From NCBI GenBank assembly GCA_963921825.1, contig OY997593.1, positions 51,940,039-52,004,038 on the forward strand: a stretch of DNA of 64,000 nucleotides. The letters are read 5' to 3'. Position numbers and translations under genes: made by a program. The notes under the pieces were generated by a model that was not told the DNA's origin, did no database searches, and saw only the letters and a list, made by a program, of their open reading frames with translations. This DNA is from Erodium maritimum (lineage: Eukaryota > Streptophyta > Magnoliopsida > Geraniales > Geraniaceae). This document shows positions 23,851 through 36,160 of the stretch, in pieces. Each line of letters opens with the position of its first letter. Position 1 is the first letter of the stretch.

Positions 23851-24852
23851 CCTGAACAGTGCGGGTCAGCTCCTCCAGAGTTGCCGCCTAGGTAGGATCA
23901 ACCCTCTCGTGTGCCTCAGCGGGTGCACCTTGGGCACTAGTAGCACCTGCCGACTCAGCGGTCGATGGCTGCCCTCGGCCCCTAGCTGGCCAACTCCTGG
24001 TGCCTCGTGGAACGTAAGTCGGTGCCATGTCGTATATCCATTGCACGGATAACGCACATGTTCAGTTTCTTAACTCGAATAGAACGACGCGCTTAAAATA
24101 ACTAACTTCACACATAGTCCGCCACAAAAGTACTCGTACTAATATTATACTCAGTATAGTAGAGTCACACTATTTCACACAACCAGTGCATAGATCACAC
24201 AGTCAAACAGTGAGGTTACACACAGTCAACCACTCCACAATGCATCCACCACACTGCAATTACACATTAGACAACATCCACTTAGACTCAATTTCTCAAC
24301 ACGTCCTCTTTCTAACATAACATTCATGTTGACATCACGTCGTTACAACCCGGTTCAAGCGTCCCCGAATTACGTTGTAACCACTTAACATCCCCCCATT
24401 CACTTCCGGCTACAATGGCCCCTATAGCCGAATAGTGATTGTACATACACTTCAGTTTCTGCAGAAAATCGGGCATGACCCGTTCGTAAATTACACTAAC
24501 CATCCGCTTATGCGGGACATCCAATCATAACCTGCACAAGCACTCAACACAATTATAGCACACAACAAGTTATTGCAGCTATACACCTCGGTTCTCGGTA
24601 ATGACACCATTACCACCCGGCCACGTCAACACTCGGAAGACGGTTACTTCAATCAATGACATCAACCACAAATAAACTGTAACTAGACCGGACATTTCAC
24701 CAACCCGAGACTCTCTCCGTCTTGTTTCTACGCGTAAGACATCTCCGACTTGCGTAACCGACACACAGAAACCTAACGACCCAACTCTACCCACCTAATT
24801 GACGTACGTTCCGAAGTTTTTTGAAAAACGTAACCAGGCTCTAATACCAAAT

Positions 24853-27351
24853 TGTCACACCCCAAATCCGGTTTTGACCGGACTCGAGACGTGAACCCAA
24901 ATAAATAAATAAATTTAATACGAAAAAGGATCTCCAATAACAGTTTTAAAAGCTCCAAGTAATAACGCGACTCAATAGCTCGGCAAAATCAGAAGGTAAA
25001 TCATTTTAGAAACAGTAAAACTGTACGTCTCTGGACAAAACTAGCTAAGACTCTCGCTAGCTCCCAAGCTCCGAGAATTCCGCTAGTCCAAGGCCCGCTC
25101 AAAACCTGTAAAACAAGGTAAAGGGGTGAGCTTTTGCTAAGTAGGAAAAGTAGTTAAGGTTATGAATATCCGCTCACCACCACGAGTAACCGTCCAATTA
25201 GGGCATACTAGTAAAGCACAACACTAAATACCTTCACATATAACACAACATCATGACCACAGTTACAAGACTATAACCACACTTAATCACTCCACTTATC
25301 CAAACATCAAGCACACATCACACAGTAAGTACACAACACACAGTTAAGCACACAGCACACAGTAAGGCAATCACACGTTCCATACCGCAATCTCCAACAT
25401 CACCGGCTGTTACAGCCCATACCAATTATATCGTACCGGACCACACAGCATCGATACTGACATCTTCCCGGCACACAGCCTCGGGGTAACATCCTTGACC
25501 GGCAATACATTCCGTCGGACGTCTTCCCGGCATTAAGCCTCGGGGCATCACTCACATCACATACCTGACCGGCACATACCTCAATCGTATGTCTTCCCGG
25601 ACCACACAGCATCGGGGTAATAATCACGCCATTCTTGGCCTCGATACCCTACACCGGCATACTCCCTCGGTGTAGGCGTCATACCGGACACACCTCCTCT
25701 TGGAACACACATCAAGAGAATAACACGCATCACAAAGCCATAGTTCGACCACGGTATACTAACCGAGCCAACTCACCATAACCCATCACATCGGTCTATC
25801 ACTCACCCGACCATATCACAACCAATGATTCACAACACATCACACATGGCACACTTTCCCAAACATAGCAACAACATGCTACACCGAGTGTACCCTATCA
25901 TGTTTCTCAATCTAGCAACGGCTAAATCACACATCATGCATCTCAAACATGGATCATGGCATTTCAATCAACACGCAACCTAAGGGCTCGATATGACCCA
26001 CATGCATTTCTACAACACAACAATTCCCAAACTTACGGCTCGACCTAGCACGTAAGCTATCCCTCATTCCACTCGTTCCACACATCCTAATCATGACATT
26101 CTAACAGTTGAGTCAAGTAATTACAACCTATATGCATACTAGTACTTTTCGTCATTCAACCGGTATTCGGTACGTTCCCTACCTCAAAAGAAATCCAATC
26201 CTAGCTGCGGACGACCTGGCTAGCTTCCTCACCGTCACTTCACGATGTCCAAGGGTCTCCTCCTCCGTCGAGCTCGGGTCCAAAGTCTTGGATCACAAAT
26301 AAATACTCGAATTAAGAGTGATTCACAAAGGTTTAAAGAGGAAAACATTCCCAATTAACCCCAAAAGGACTCGGTTATAGCTAACCGTCCCAATTACTCA
26401 AAATCCAACAAAAGGGGCCCAAAATGGCCAAATCAGGTCTGTCACGGTTTGGGTCACGGACCCGTGGTCTGAACCGTCACGGTTCTCCTCACGGACTCGT
26501 GATTGACGCCGTCACGGTCTCCCTCACGGAGCCGTGACTGACACCGTCACGGTCTCCCTCACGGAGATGTGACGCGTTTATACTTCAAAACCCATCATAG
26601 GTCTTCATCAAAACTCCACAAATCCAATTAAAAACCAATCAGCTAACACTCTTTTTCTCGAAAAATCAACATCCAAATCAAAAACCCAACCATTTTTCAT
26701 CATTTTTCCTCAAAACCCATGAACCAAAATCAACAAAAACGAAAAAGGGTTGGGGATTTACCTTGAAAATGGAGAATAGGTGAAGAAACAAGTGAAAATG
26801 GAAGGATTTGGGTAGAAAATGGGTTCAAGACACCCTTTTTCCTCCTTTCTTCTTTTTCAAGCTTCCAAAACTCCTTTTCTTCTTCCTCTCTCTCCCAAAT
26901 TCGGCCACCTATATAATAATGGCTGAAATGCTCCAAAAATAAGTCATATACCCTAAAGGAGAAGTTCCCAAAATACCCCTATGCTCAAATGTCTTTCATG
27001 CCCACTTTTTAAGGGTAAAATGGTCATTCCTACCCTGTTTCTTCTCCCCCAAGTCAACATGGACAAGTGTCCATGTGGGGACCATCTCTAATTAAATTAG
27101 AAACCAGCACTTCTAATTAATTAGCTTTAGTCCTTAACTAATCGATGTTTGACCCGAAATTGACCGACGGTTGACTTTTTCACAATCACAGCCATTTGAA
27201 AGGAAACGGCCTAACTAAGCTATTTGTAATGATGGATAAGCTTTTTGGTCCCCGGAAAGGTCCCGAATGACTCCCGGAGTCATCAGTTGACTTTTCCGGC
27301 AAAAAGTCAACTTTCGCCAAAAACCTCTGGTTCGACCGGGATAGACCGGGG
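24853..27351 (-). repeat. 5' LTR of the Tekay-like element
   Basis: About 2.5 kb, matching 16652-19293 throughout. The TATA box is at 26910-26919 (minus). The primer site lies directly inside (24837-24849). Confidence 0.92.
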
Positions 27352-29070
27352 TTCCCAATGGTATAACCCCTTTCGAACCCTACCTGTTCCCAATCAGCTT
27401 CCTCGAGGGTAAGTTTTGTATCACACAACATGTCGAATAGAAAATTAGTGCACAATTCAAGTCATGGGTAAGCTGGCTGGCGGAAAGAAAATTAAAGCGA
27501 AACTTGGGTACAACAAGAACACGATCAAGTGTTAAGCTGGGATCTAGAACCACTTGTCCCACTGGAAGCACGGAAGCGTTTTCTCCATTTGGAATTTCGA
27601 CCGACGAAAGTTGGGGCCGTCTTCAAGCATTGGATAATAAAGAAGCATCGCATGTAATGTGATTGGTTGCACCAGAATCTATAACCATGTAGAAAAATTA
27701 TTACCAGAATTGTTGTTGGTGGTAGAGGAACCGGCATAATTATCAGTGGTATGTGACATGCGAAAAATATCCATCAAATGAGCTTGTTGGTCCTTATTGA
27801 GCTGGCCCAAAAAGGAGTCAAATGAGAGTCGTCGGCTTGGTGGGATAATCCAGAGTGCTGACCCGCATCCGACCTGGTTGGAAGTAACGCGGGTCGGCCT
27901 GATCCAACTCTACGAGCCGCGAGCTAGTCCGACCCGACATCACAACCACCGTGCATTTCTTGTGTCCGGTTGTGGCCAACGGGCCAGCTTGTTTCTCGAC
28001 CCCACACGTAAAGCCCATTAGGGCTGTCGTCTTCAACCTCCGACGCCGTAAGTGAGGACGCAAATGCAGCAAAAGCAGACGCTGCTCCACCTCCAAACGC
28101 ACGACTTCCACCTCCATCGTTGTTGCCGGTGTACCGAGATCTGGCACCACGACCATGCTTCCCCCATTTCTAGGGGTAGCCTACCAATTTAAAGCATTCG
28201 ATAACGACGTGCCCAGGCTTCCCACAGTGGTTGCATCGGAGACATGACCGATCACCATAATTCTGAGTAGAGCCTTCGGTAGTTCCCTGTTTCCCAGCGG
28301 CGATGGACTGAGCAATGAGGGCAGTATGTTCCAAGGTCGGTGCTCGGGAAGCAAAAGCAACCCGTTGTGATTCCTCTTGAGCAACAACACAATAAATGTT
28401 TTCGATTCAAGGGAGTGGTTGAATGTTGAGGATTTGAGAGCGAACAGTAGTACAATCATCATCCAATCCCATCAAAAAAATCACATGATTGTTCTTCGTC
28501 TCGCATGGCCTTGATATGATCATTGATTCAACAGGCACAGTGTCCGCATGTGCACTTGGGAAGGGGACGGAGGCCCTGCAGTTCGTCCCACAAAACTTTG
28601 AATTTTCTGAAAAAGGACGAAACTAATTGTCGGCTCTACTATAAAAGAGCTACAACATGAAGAAGAGTGTAAACACGTGGTGTCACACCTTGAGTGAATC
28701 TTTGCTCGAAGTCGATCCAAATTGACGTGTTGTGGGTATGTGGACAACACCAGACTGCAACTCCTTAGACAATGCATTGACAAACCAAGACTTAACCAAG
28801 GAATTATTCTGACGCCATGGTTGAAGGTCAGCGGAATCATTAGAAGGCTGAGAGAGGGTTCCGTCGATGAACCCTAACTTGTTTTTTGTGTAATAGAGCA
28901 TCATACATTTTGTGTCTTCATGTGTTGTAGTTGTCCCCTGAATCACTTAGTGGTTGTGTGACAAAGATCATTCCGAGGTTATCACCCGAAACATATAGTA
29001 AGGCGAAGCTGGATCATTAGTGGGTCGAATGGTAGACCCAAACTCGCATGATTTATTTTCAGCCTTTTGA
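27352..29070 (-). pseudogene. Copia gag and protease remnant
   Basis: This is the 5' coding half of the same Copia element, on the far side of the nested Gypsy. On the minus strand it shows gag-like sequence (28520-28946), a zinc-knuckle area near 28181-28260 (CLRCNHCGKPGH-like by eye), and the region leading into the integrase pre-domain (VLVVPKFRFNFLSASQLT at 27380-27571). It is broken. Confidence 0.75.
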
Positions 29071-29083
29071 GGCTCTGATACCA

Positions 29084-29307
29084 TGTAAAGAAAGGATTGA
29101 TTATCCCAACTTGTTTTTATTGATCAGAGGTTCTACATATTTATACAGTAGCGTATGCGAGTAAAAGGAAATTAAAGATATCCAAATTAATATAATATCT
29201 GCAAACTAGGAAATAAACAAATGATAAAATAGGAAACGAATCCAGTGATGACCGCAATCTTGTAATTGTGATTATGATGGATCATAATACAAGATTTATC
29301 ATCAATA
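29084..29307 (-). repeat. 5' LTR of the Copia element
   Basis: 224 bp, directly adjoining the Met-tRNA primer site (29071-29083), which sets the element's direction as minus. Confidence 0.9.
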
Positions 29308-29983
29308 TCTTCGTAGATTTGCAGGGCTCGACACGATGGAAAAGACGATATCGGGGACAGACTTGCCAACCAGATCTGAGAATCGGACTTGATTTGTGTT
29401 CTCAAACCCAAATCAAATGTTCGGGAAGAGTCAGACAGGATCAGAGGTGGGACAGCGACGTCGGTAATGGCGAGATGGATGGAGAACCTTGTGAACCCAA
29501 CAATGATGAGACAAACGACATTCGGTTTTGTGAAGAATGGGTTTAGAGGGATTTGGGTCTGGTTTATCAAATGTTGGGTTTCATAATAAAAGGGTTTATA
29601 AGTATTAACAAAAAATAAAAAAAAATTAATTATATTGATTTTAAATTTTGAATATTGAAAATTTTGAATTTAATCATAATAGCATTTTCGTAAATAACTA
29701 ATGGTGTTTCATAATTATTTGAAATATGGGGTTGTATAACTATGGGTATTTTAGAAAGAAAAAAAAAACAGAAAATGGTTGGAAAATTGGACGAAAGGTA
29801 TTAATCGTTAAATATGAAAACATGAATGTATGTATAGTTAAAAAACATGGGGGTATGTATCAGAGAATCGTGCCAAGTTTGGTGTAGACAGATGTAGTTT
29901 TCCCTAAATATAACGTTCTTTTGTTTTTTTATTAGTAAGATCACGTGCATTAATGATCTGAGTTCACAATACAACGCAGTGCA

Positions 29984-30840
29984 TCAGGAAAAATGTCTGG
30001 CCATGGGAGAACAGGTGTCGAACGGGCTTCCCTGGCTAACAAGTGAGCAGCCTTGTTCGCAGTCCTCTTTACAAATTCGAGAGAGACTCTCATTTTCAGC
30101 TAACATACGACGGATATCGTAAATAATCGTACCAACAGGAGATATGGGGAGTACAGTCTGATGTATCATACAGAGGAGGACATGAGAATCTGACCAAATG
30201 CAAATGGGCCCATGTCCCAGTCCGGCCACGTTACATAATGCGAAGGCAATAACATATCCCTCAATCATGAGAGGGGACCAAATACCTTGTAGTGTGCCAC
30301 TTCCCACTTTGACGTAATTAAAGTCCGAAGACCGAACTATAAGGCCCCATCCCGTCTGGGTCGTGTCCTGAAAGGTGGCCCCATCGACATTAATTACTAG
30401 CGTACCCACAGGGGGCGAGCACAACCTTGACGGCCATCGAGGTATGGAGACACGGGGTTGATTTGTCGTTGCAGCATCCGCCTTCTAGGCCTGTAGATTA
30501 ATCCGCGCCTTAGACAAGACCGTCAGAGCCGTCGGACGGTCCCCCGACCAAACTAGGGCATTCCTGGCCTTCCAAATCTCCCAGAGGATTGATAATATCG
30601 TCGCGGTTTTGTCATGATCATATCCAGCGACACACGACAGCCACTAGTGTTCAAAACCCTGGTCCGGGCCAATAGAGATTAGGTGACCAAACTCCTTCCA
30701 ACACATCTTTGCAAACCCACACGCCGCAAATAGATGAGATACCGATTCGGGATGCGACCCACAGATGGCACAAGTAGGATCAGCAGGGAAATATCGTTTG
30801 TTGAGGTCAGTGGCCACTCGGAGTGTGTCCGTCAAGCAAC
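29984..30840 (-). pseudogene. LINE zf-RVT second half and RNase H
   Basis: 30644-30835 (minus) encodes the CxxC...HLFxxC finger (CAICGSHPESVSHLFAACGFA), which continues the domain cut by the solo LTR. 29984-30424 encodes an RNase H fold (INVDGATFQDTTQTGWGLIV, AFALCNVAGLG, CIWSDSHVLLCMI), a domain common in plant L1 elements. An acidic residue is visible at the first active-site position (NVDGA). Confidence 0.85.
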
Positions 30841-32528
30841 TGTTGGGTCTCGAGGTAAGGTTGGAGATGAACCAACTCGCAGCGGAAAATCAATGAAAAC
30901 CAAGAGACGATTAAAACCATGAAACAACTAACAAAGAATGGATTCACAAGAGAAAATTTCAGCACTAGTTCTTACCAAAACAAGAACACCGGGTAACGAA
31001 TGATTGGCTTGAGTCTCCAAGACGCCTACGTATCCACATGGGAATCAAAGCCACGTAGTTCTTCTCTTTGAGGACTCAAGAACACAAAAATGGAGGTGGA
31101 AACTTGCCAAACCCGAAATGGCCATGGAAGAGGGAGAGAAAATGTGTTTCCTATTCTTGTCTTGTGTTTTGTTATGTTGAAAAAAGATGACTTAAACATA
31201 ACAAAACTCATACTTGTCCAACTAAAGGCATGGGACAAGTATGGTGTCAAGTAAGGTGTAAATAGGACAAAGTATGGCAAGACAAGATTGGGTTAGGTGG
31301 TGAATCACCAACACCTTAATCCTTGTCTTGCTTACTTAGTACTAATTAATCAAGACTTGATTAATTAGTTCCATGGGCCTTGGTTGCATGGGCCTTTCAT
31401 GGGCCTCTTGGAACATGGCCCGTGGCCATTTCCAACGAGGTCCCGTGATTCACTCATCGCCTCCAAGCCTTCCATACCGGAAATGTCCAACATTATCCGA
31501 CGCGATCAATCCCAAGACTCCAAGCCTTGTCTCGATCCGTAAAGTCCTATTCACTTACGGGCACATGACCCAAAACCCAGTTTTGGTCATGTCCCGAGAC
31601 AACTCCCTTTTGGCCATTCTCCATAAATGTGTCAATGAGTTTCATCCTCCGGTGTGACCCTTAGGTTATGCATGTCAATAGATCAACGTAAAATCCCATT
31701 TTACTTGATCCTATTTAAGTGGCAACTAACGAGACTTTAGTATTGCCTGACACTGCATAGCGAATCGACCCTGTCGATTCTAACCTTTCCGTCGTCCCTG
31801 TCATTATCCTTTTATCTCCGATATCCTGATTGAGATAAGGCATAGAGCCGTCATCCTTATTATTCTCAATCACCGTTCCTTGATATGTGAGAGGACTGAA
31901 GATATGATACCCAGTATCATGTGCATGGCCATGCTATTCTTCCAGTCACTCTCGATCAAGCGGCCGAGAACCGATATCTTTCCCATACCTCAGTATGAGG
32001 GATAAATCCCTTAGCCGTCTTTCGTGTCACTCATGTAGCCCGTCCCCAAGCCAATCCTGGCCGTTATGGAAGCCCTGTTACGGACAACGTTAGGCTCAGG
32101 TCAAACTCAGTTGTTGACTACATAGCGATCACAAAGACTCCTTGGTCTAATGATACATGACAAGCTACAACACTGAATATGTTCATGACTTAATCTATGG
32201 CACATATTCAGGGCGGGTCGTCCAATATCATGTCCCACATGATATCTATGATCAGACTCCGGAATCCCATTCCAATGACTAATAGAACGTAAGCCATAAA
32301 GAGCCATCTTTCATACTAGTCGCTTCTAGTGAAGCTTTGTTGACTAGGGACCCATCGAGTGTGATCTATCTCGATCTATGGTTCTATTCGCATGGTGGGC
32401 ATAGATCAGAGCACACATCGATATATTACTCCAACACATAAGTAATATAAAGCCGCTTTAATTTTATTGCTAACGATGATATATACATTTGGACATTTAG
32501 GATTGAACTACGGGCACTAAGAGTAACA
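30841..32528. mobile_element. 1688-bp solo LTR inserted in the LINE
   Basis: It begins TGTTGGGTCTCGAGG and ends GAGTAACA, flanked by GCAAC (30836-30840) and ACAAC (32529-32533), a 4/5 target-repeat match. No gag or pol is attached, so it is most simply the product of LTR-LTR recombination. The second copy is the fragment at 1-298. Superfamily (Copia or Gypsy) cannot be settled from the LTR alone. Confidence 0.8.
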
Positions 32529-33590
32529 ACAACGCCATAAGAAAATCTTATATCAGAGGGAGCCTGAATTTGCCAAATTGACGCCCACAGAACCCCCAAG
32601 GCTTGGCCCTGACGTGCTTGCCGAATGATCTGCAGTTGGTGGTACCCCGCTTTCGATGAATACTGACCATTTTTATCTCTCATCCAATATGGGACATCCA
32701 GGTGCCGAAGTGGAGAAAGCGGAACTTGCAGAATGTCAACCAAATTGTCCTGGCCAAACAACTAAGCAATCCTCAGGATATTCCACTGTCGAGTTCCCGG
32801 GATCATGATGCCTGCCACCATAAAACCCTGTAAATTCGCGGAATCCGCGCGTATGTGGGCTGACGAGCCTAGCAGCCACAGCGTGCCCACAATCGGGGCG
32901 GTTAGCCATCCGCAATAGCGATGCCTAGTCCGTGATGGATCATATCTTGGGTAGAGAACACACTAGACCATACAAAACTCGGAGTGCGTCCCACCCGAGT
33001 CAGCGAGAGGAAGTCTGAGGTAGGAAAATAACAAGCTTTGAGGACCCTTGTAACCAAGGCTTCAGGCTTATGGATGATATTCCACGCTTGCTTCCCAAGT
33101 AAGGCGGTATTTGCATCTTGGAGATGACGGAATCCAATACCCCCTTCATTCTTATGTTTACAGAGGCGATCCCAATCCTGCCAAATAATCGGTTTATGTG
33201 ACTTTCCGCCCACCAAAACTTTTCCAGAGCTACATGAATGCGGTGGATGATTTTGAGGGAGACCTTGAACGCCGACATGACGTAGACCAGTATAGATGTT
33301 AGGAAAGACCGAATCATGACCTCCTGGCCCGCCGGGGATAGCTATTTCCCATCCCACGATCGGGTTATATTAATCACCCGGTCTACCAAATTTGCCATAG
33401 CAGCGTTCCGGTTCTGACATACCAAATTAGGGACACCCGGGTACATCGAGGCCCCCGCGATCTCCTCAATCCCTAGAGTATCACAACAAGATTGCTTGTT
33501 CAGAGGAGACGTGTTCGTATCGAAAAAGACAGAAGACTTACCGAGATTCAGCATTTGTCCCAAAAGCCGACTACACGTAGACAACACCGA
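32529..33590 (-). pseudogene. LINE connector and first half of the zinc-knuckle (zf-RVT) domain
   Basis: Minus frames read SVFFDTNTSPLNKQ (33342-33587), then FWWAESHINRLFGRIG and GGIGFRHLQDANTALLGKQAWNII (32902-33357), the stretch downstream of RT in plant LINEs, then WMRDKNGQYSSKAGYHQL and IWQIQAPSDIRF (32426-32761), the start of the zf-RVT region. It ends where the solo LTR begins. Confidence 0.85.
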
Positions 33591-33599
33591 TCGAACTGT

Positions 33600-34640
33600 C
33601 TCTACATCCTCTGGGATGGCCCTACAGAATAAATAGCAGTCATCCGCAAAAAAAACATATGCGTGATCTTCGGGGCTCCTCGTGCCACCTGGACCCCCTT
33701 TAACCGACCCAACCTGCGTTCTTGTTCAATAAGACGGGCCAGGCCTTACATGAAAAATAAGAACAGGTAAGTAGATAGAGGGTCCCCTGCCTGATTCCCT
33801 TAGTCGGTGCAACCCAAGGCGTGTCTCGGCCCCCAAAAGATAGAGAATAAGTGATTGTTTGCAGACAGCAGGTCATGAGAGATATCCAGTCCTCTGAGAA
33901 CCCCATACGACGCATAATAGTCAGGAGATACGACCATTCCACCCGGTCATAGGCCTTACTCATATCAAGTTTAATGGTCATATATCCCACCGACCCTCCC
34001 CGTAGCGTTTTCAAGTGATGTATCACCTCAAACGCAACAATAACGTTATCCTAGATGCATCTCCCCGGGATAAACGCTCCTTGGGTTTCAGAAATTACCG
34101 ATTGTAGTACCGGCCGAAGGCGATTGGCAAGTACCTTAGAGATTATCCGAAAGATAACGTTGCAGAGAGGAATGGGCCGCATATCCGTGATCCGTTCCGG
34201 ATCTAGTTTCTTAGGAATCAAAACCATTGAGGTAGCATTAAGGCCTGCCTCAAACTCCCCCAACCGCAGAACCCCTTGGACGAACTGGACGACATCCTCG
34301 CCCACAACAGGCCAAAAGTGTTGATATAAACGAGGATTTAGGCCATCCGGCCACGTCGCCTTATCTGGACCCATCTGCAAAATAGCCTCCCTGATTTCCC
34401 CAGGCATAACGGCTACTAGTAAGGACATATTTTGAGCCGAGGATATGACGCTCAATCCATGGATCACGACATTTGAAAGGTCCGGCGATCCCGTAGAGAA
34501 CAGCTGTTGAAAGTACACTGTTATCAATTCCTTCATACCCGATTCCCAGGTAACCGATGCGACCGCATTAACTCGGTGCATGTATGAGGTAGCCACCTCA
34601 AAAAACCCTGTATTTCGTCCCACTCCGCTAACCAATGCTG
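33600..34640 (-). pseudogene. LINE reverse transcriptase domain
   Basis: Minus-strand motifs in order: GPDKATWPDGLNPRLYQHFW, MVLIPKK, MRPIPLCNVIFRIISKVLANR, GAFIPGRCI, then MTIKLDMSKAYDRVEWSYL, GIRQG and, near 33630-33655, an AYVFFADDCYLF string that holds the catalytic FADD. The reading frame shifts more than once across the domain and there is an in-frame stop after GRCI. Confidence 0.9.
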
Positions 34641-35338
34641 CCTAGCACGTTGGCGCCAGAACGCCTCCTGAACGCATAACGCCCTTTCATACTGGATCTG
34701 CACCGCCTCTCTCCGTTTAATGCTTGGTATGTCTATCTTGCCATTTAACCCCGCAATCGTGTGTTGACACCACCAGATATGGTTCACATGTTTCTTGAAA
34801 TGGGTATTTCCTCAGTGATTCAAAGCCGAACCCACATGTCGGATGGTAACTCCCAGTGCCGTACCCCCAGGCGCTCGCCAATGGTTATGAACGACCTCCT
34901 CACAGCCCGGATCCTGGATCCACTGGATTGGAACTTGAATTTTGGAGGTGCCACATTCCTCACCTGCCGGGCCAGGGATAAAAGGAAGGGCCAGTGATTC
35001 GAAGTGGTGGTACCCGTGTTGCTGAGGTGCACATTCGGGATTGAGTGAAAAAACGGACCTTTAATCAGAGCTATATCTAGCCACGTCTGGATACTCCCTC
35101 GACGCCAAGTGAATTGATGGCCCACAAGAGGAACATCCACCAGGTTCAGGTCATCCACCACCTCCCGAAAATCCTCAATAAGGGATTGCAGGTATGCCTC
35201 GCCCCCTTTCGTTTCAGTCTAGCTTAGGATACCATTAAAGTCCCCAATAAGAACCCATTTTGGGCGAGCCTGGTGGTGGAGCCGTTGAATTAGGTCTCAC
35301 ATCCTATATCGATGCTCCCGTCTTGCTATACCATAAAT

Positions 35339-35773
35339 TCATGTGACCCGCAGGTCCGAGTAGCCTATCGCCGAGACTTTTGCGTCAATAAAATGATCGT
35401 CCCATTCCCGGATATCGACCTCCACTCCTTGTACCTGGAATAGTGCCAATCCCCTTCCCGTAGGAGAAACTGGCACAACATAGTAGCCTTGGGAACCCAT
35501 CGACTGCGCCAAAAGTCGAACTTCGTTATCATGAGCGATCGTCTCAAACAGGAACACCAGATGGGGATGATGGTTGCGAAGAATTTGGCGCAGTTGTTGT
35601 TTATGAGGGTCAGTGCCCAAGCCTTGGCAGTTCCAGGCAATAATTCGAAGATCCGAAGCACCCGCCCTCACAAACCGCCTTCCACTCCAAGCCACAAGAG
35701 GAACCGGCCTCGGAGGGCTCGGATTCAGGGATAGATCTAGAGGAATCAATGGAATCGGGGTAGGGGCCGACAA
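35339..35773 (-). pseudogene. LINE endonuclease domain (EEP family)
   Basis: The minus frame contains RIIAWNCQGLGTDPHKQQL, the N-terminal signature of apurinic-type endonucleases of plant LINEs, followed by LVFLFETIAHDNEV with the catalytic Glu of the LxET motif. It would nick the target DNA to prime reverse transcription. The domain continues in other frames towards 34820 (VPLVGHQFTWRRGSIQTWLD in 34820-35161), so it is frameshifted. Confidence 0.85.
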
Positions 35774-36160
35774 ATCAGACGGGGGTTGCGACCGAGGAGA
35801 GGAATCATCCTAGTGTGGCGGCGATGGCGCCAGCAAGGGAGAGAATCTGGCCGAAGGAACGTGGGAGGGAAAGGGCGCCGGAGTCGATCGCGGAGGAGAA
35901 ACCACCTGCGAGGCTGACTGGGCCGGCGGAGAGATCGCGACCAAGGGCGCCAGAGGCGTGATCGGAGATCGCAGAAAATAGTCCACCTGCGAGGCTGACT
36001 GGGTCGACGGAGAGACCGCGACCCCCCGCAGATGAGACGGAGGTTGGGAGACCCAACGCTGACACGCAGAGGAATGGCGAGGGGGGAATGAGAGCCGGAC
36101 AGAAGACAGGAGCGATGGCGACGACGCGCCTATGCCAAGGGTTGTGAAACCATAACAGAG

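Larger units (their letters stand above)
16652..27351 (-). mobile_element. Gypsy chromovirus (Tekay/Del-like) inserted in the Copia element
   Basis: It has long LTRs (16652-19293 and 24853-27351), a Met-tRNA primer site on minus at 24837-24849, and a polypurine tract (AAGGGGGG on minus) at about 19294-19312. The internal part encodes gag, protease, RT, RNase H, integrase and a C-terminal chromodomain on the minus strand, which together with LTRs of about 2.5 kb points to the Tekay (Del) clade. LTRs differ at about 4% of sites by eye, younger than the Copia host, as the nesting requires. I saw no clear target duplication at the outer ends. It is broken at several points but all domains are present. 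Confidence 0.92.
13862..29307 (-). mobile_element. Copia LTR retrotransposon (Ale/Retrofit-like), nested host
   Basis: The element has short LTRs (13862-14084, 29084-29307), a primer site complementary to initiator Met-tRNA at 29071-29083 on the minus strand, and a polypurine tract at 14085-14101 (CTTGAGGGGGAG on minus). The flanking 5-mers CCTTC and TCTTC fit a target duplication. The 5' LTR is on the right. The short LTR and the RT type suggest the Ale/Retrofit group (tentative). LTRs differ at roughly 8% of sites by eye, suggesting a few million years. It is broken in several places and is interrupted in its integrase region by the Gypsy element at 16652. Confidence 0.9.
12913..29904. mobile_element. 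Mutator-like element, interrupted by a Copia/Gypsy nest
   Basis: The left arm (about 12913-13110) starts GAGAAAACTACAATTGCC and the right arm (about 29710-29904), read in reverse complement, starts GGGAAAACTACATCTG. They match over nearly 200 bp. The flanks carry a perfect 9-bp direct repeat TAAATATAA (12904-12912 and 29905-29913), diagnostic of MULE insertion. Without the Copia element (13862-29307) it would be about 1.5 kb, so it is non-autonomous. The core either side of the Copia (13680-13861, 29308-29580) is GC-richer than the arms and may be captured host sequence. It inserted a few bases from the tail of the LINE at 29919. Confidence 0.9.
29919..36160 (-). mobile_element. L1-type plant LINE, 5' boundary approximate
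   Basis: A minus-strand non-LTR retrotransposon. Its A-rich 3' tail is the T-run at about 29917-29930. Domains run endonuclease, RT, zinc-knuckle, RNase H, the usual order of plant L1 ORF2. The 5' portion (35800-36160) is GC-rich with an internal duplication (CAGTCAGCCTCGCAGGTGG at about 35906 and 35988) and shows no convincing ORF1. Several frameshifts and stops make it inactive. A 1688-bp solo LTR splits the zinc-knuckle region. Without that insertion the length is about 4.6 kb, short of a full L1 (6-7 kb). Confidence 0.88.

Noticed and set aside
16652-27351. A whole-window integrated virus (pararetrovirus or envelope-bearing element)
   Set aside because: No envelope, movement protein or coat gene is visible; all pol-bearing elements have ordinary Copia or Gypsy LTR structure.
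31373-31657. 94-codon plus ORF in the solo LTR
   Set aside because: It lies wholly in LTR sequence with no domain, in an element with no gag or pol.
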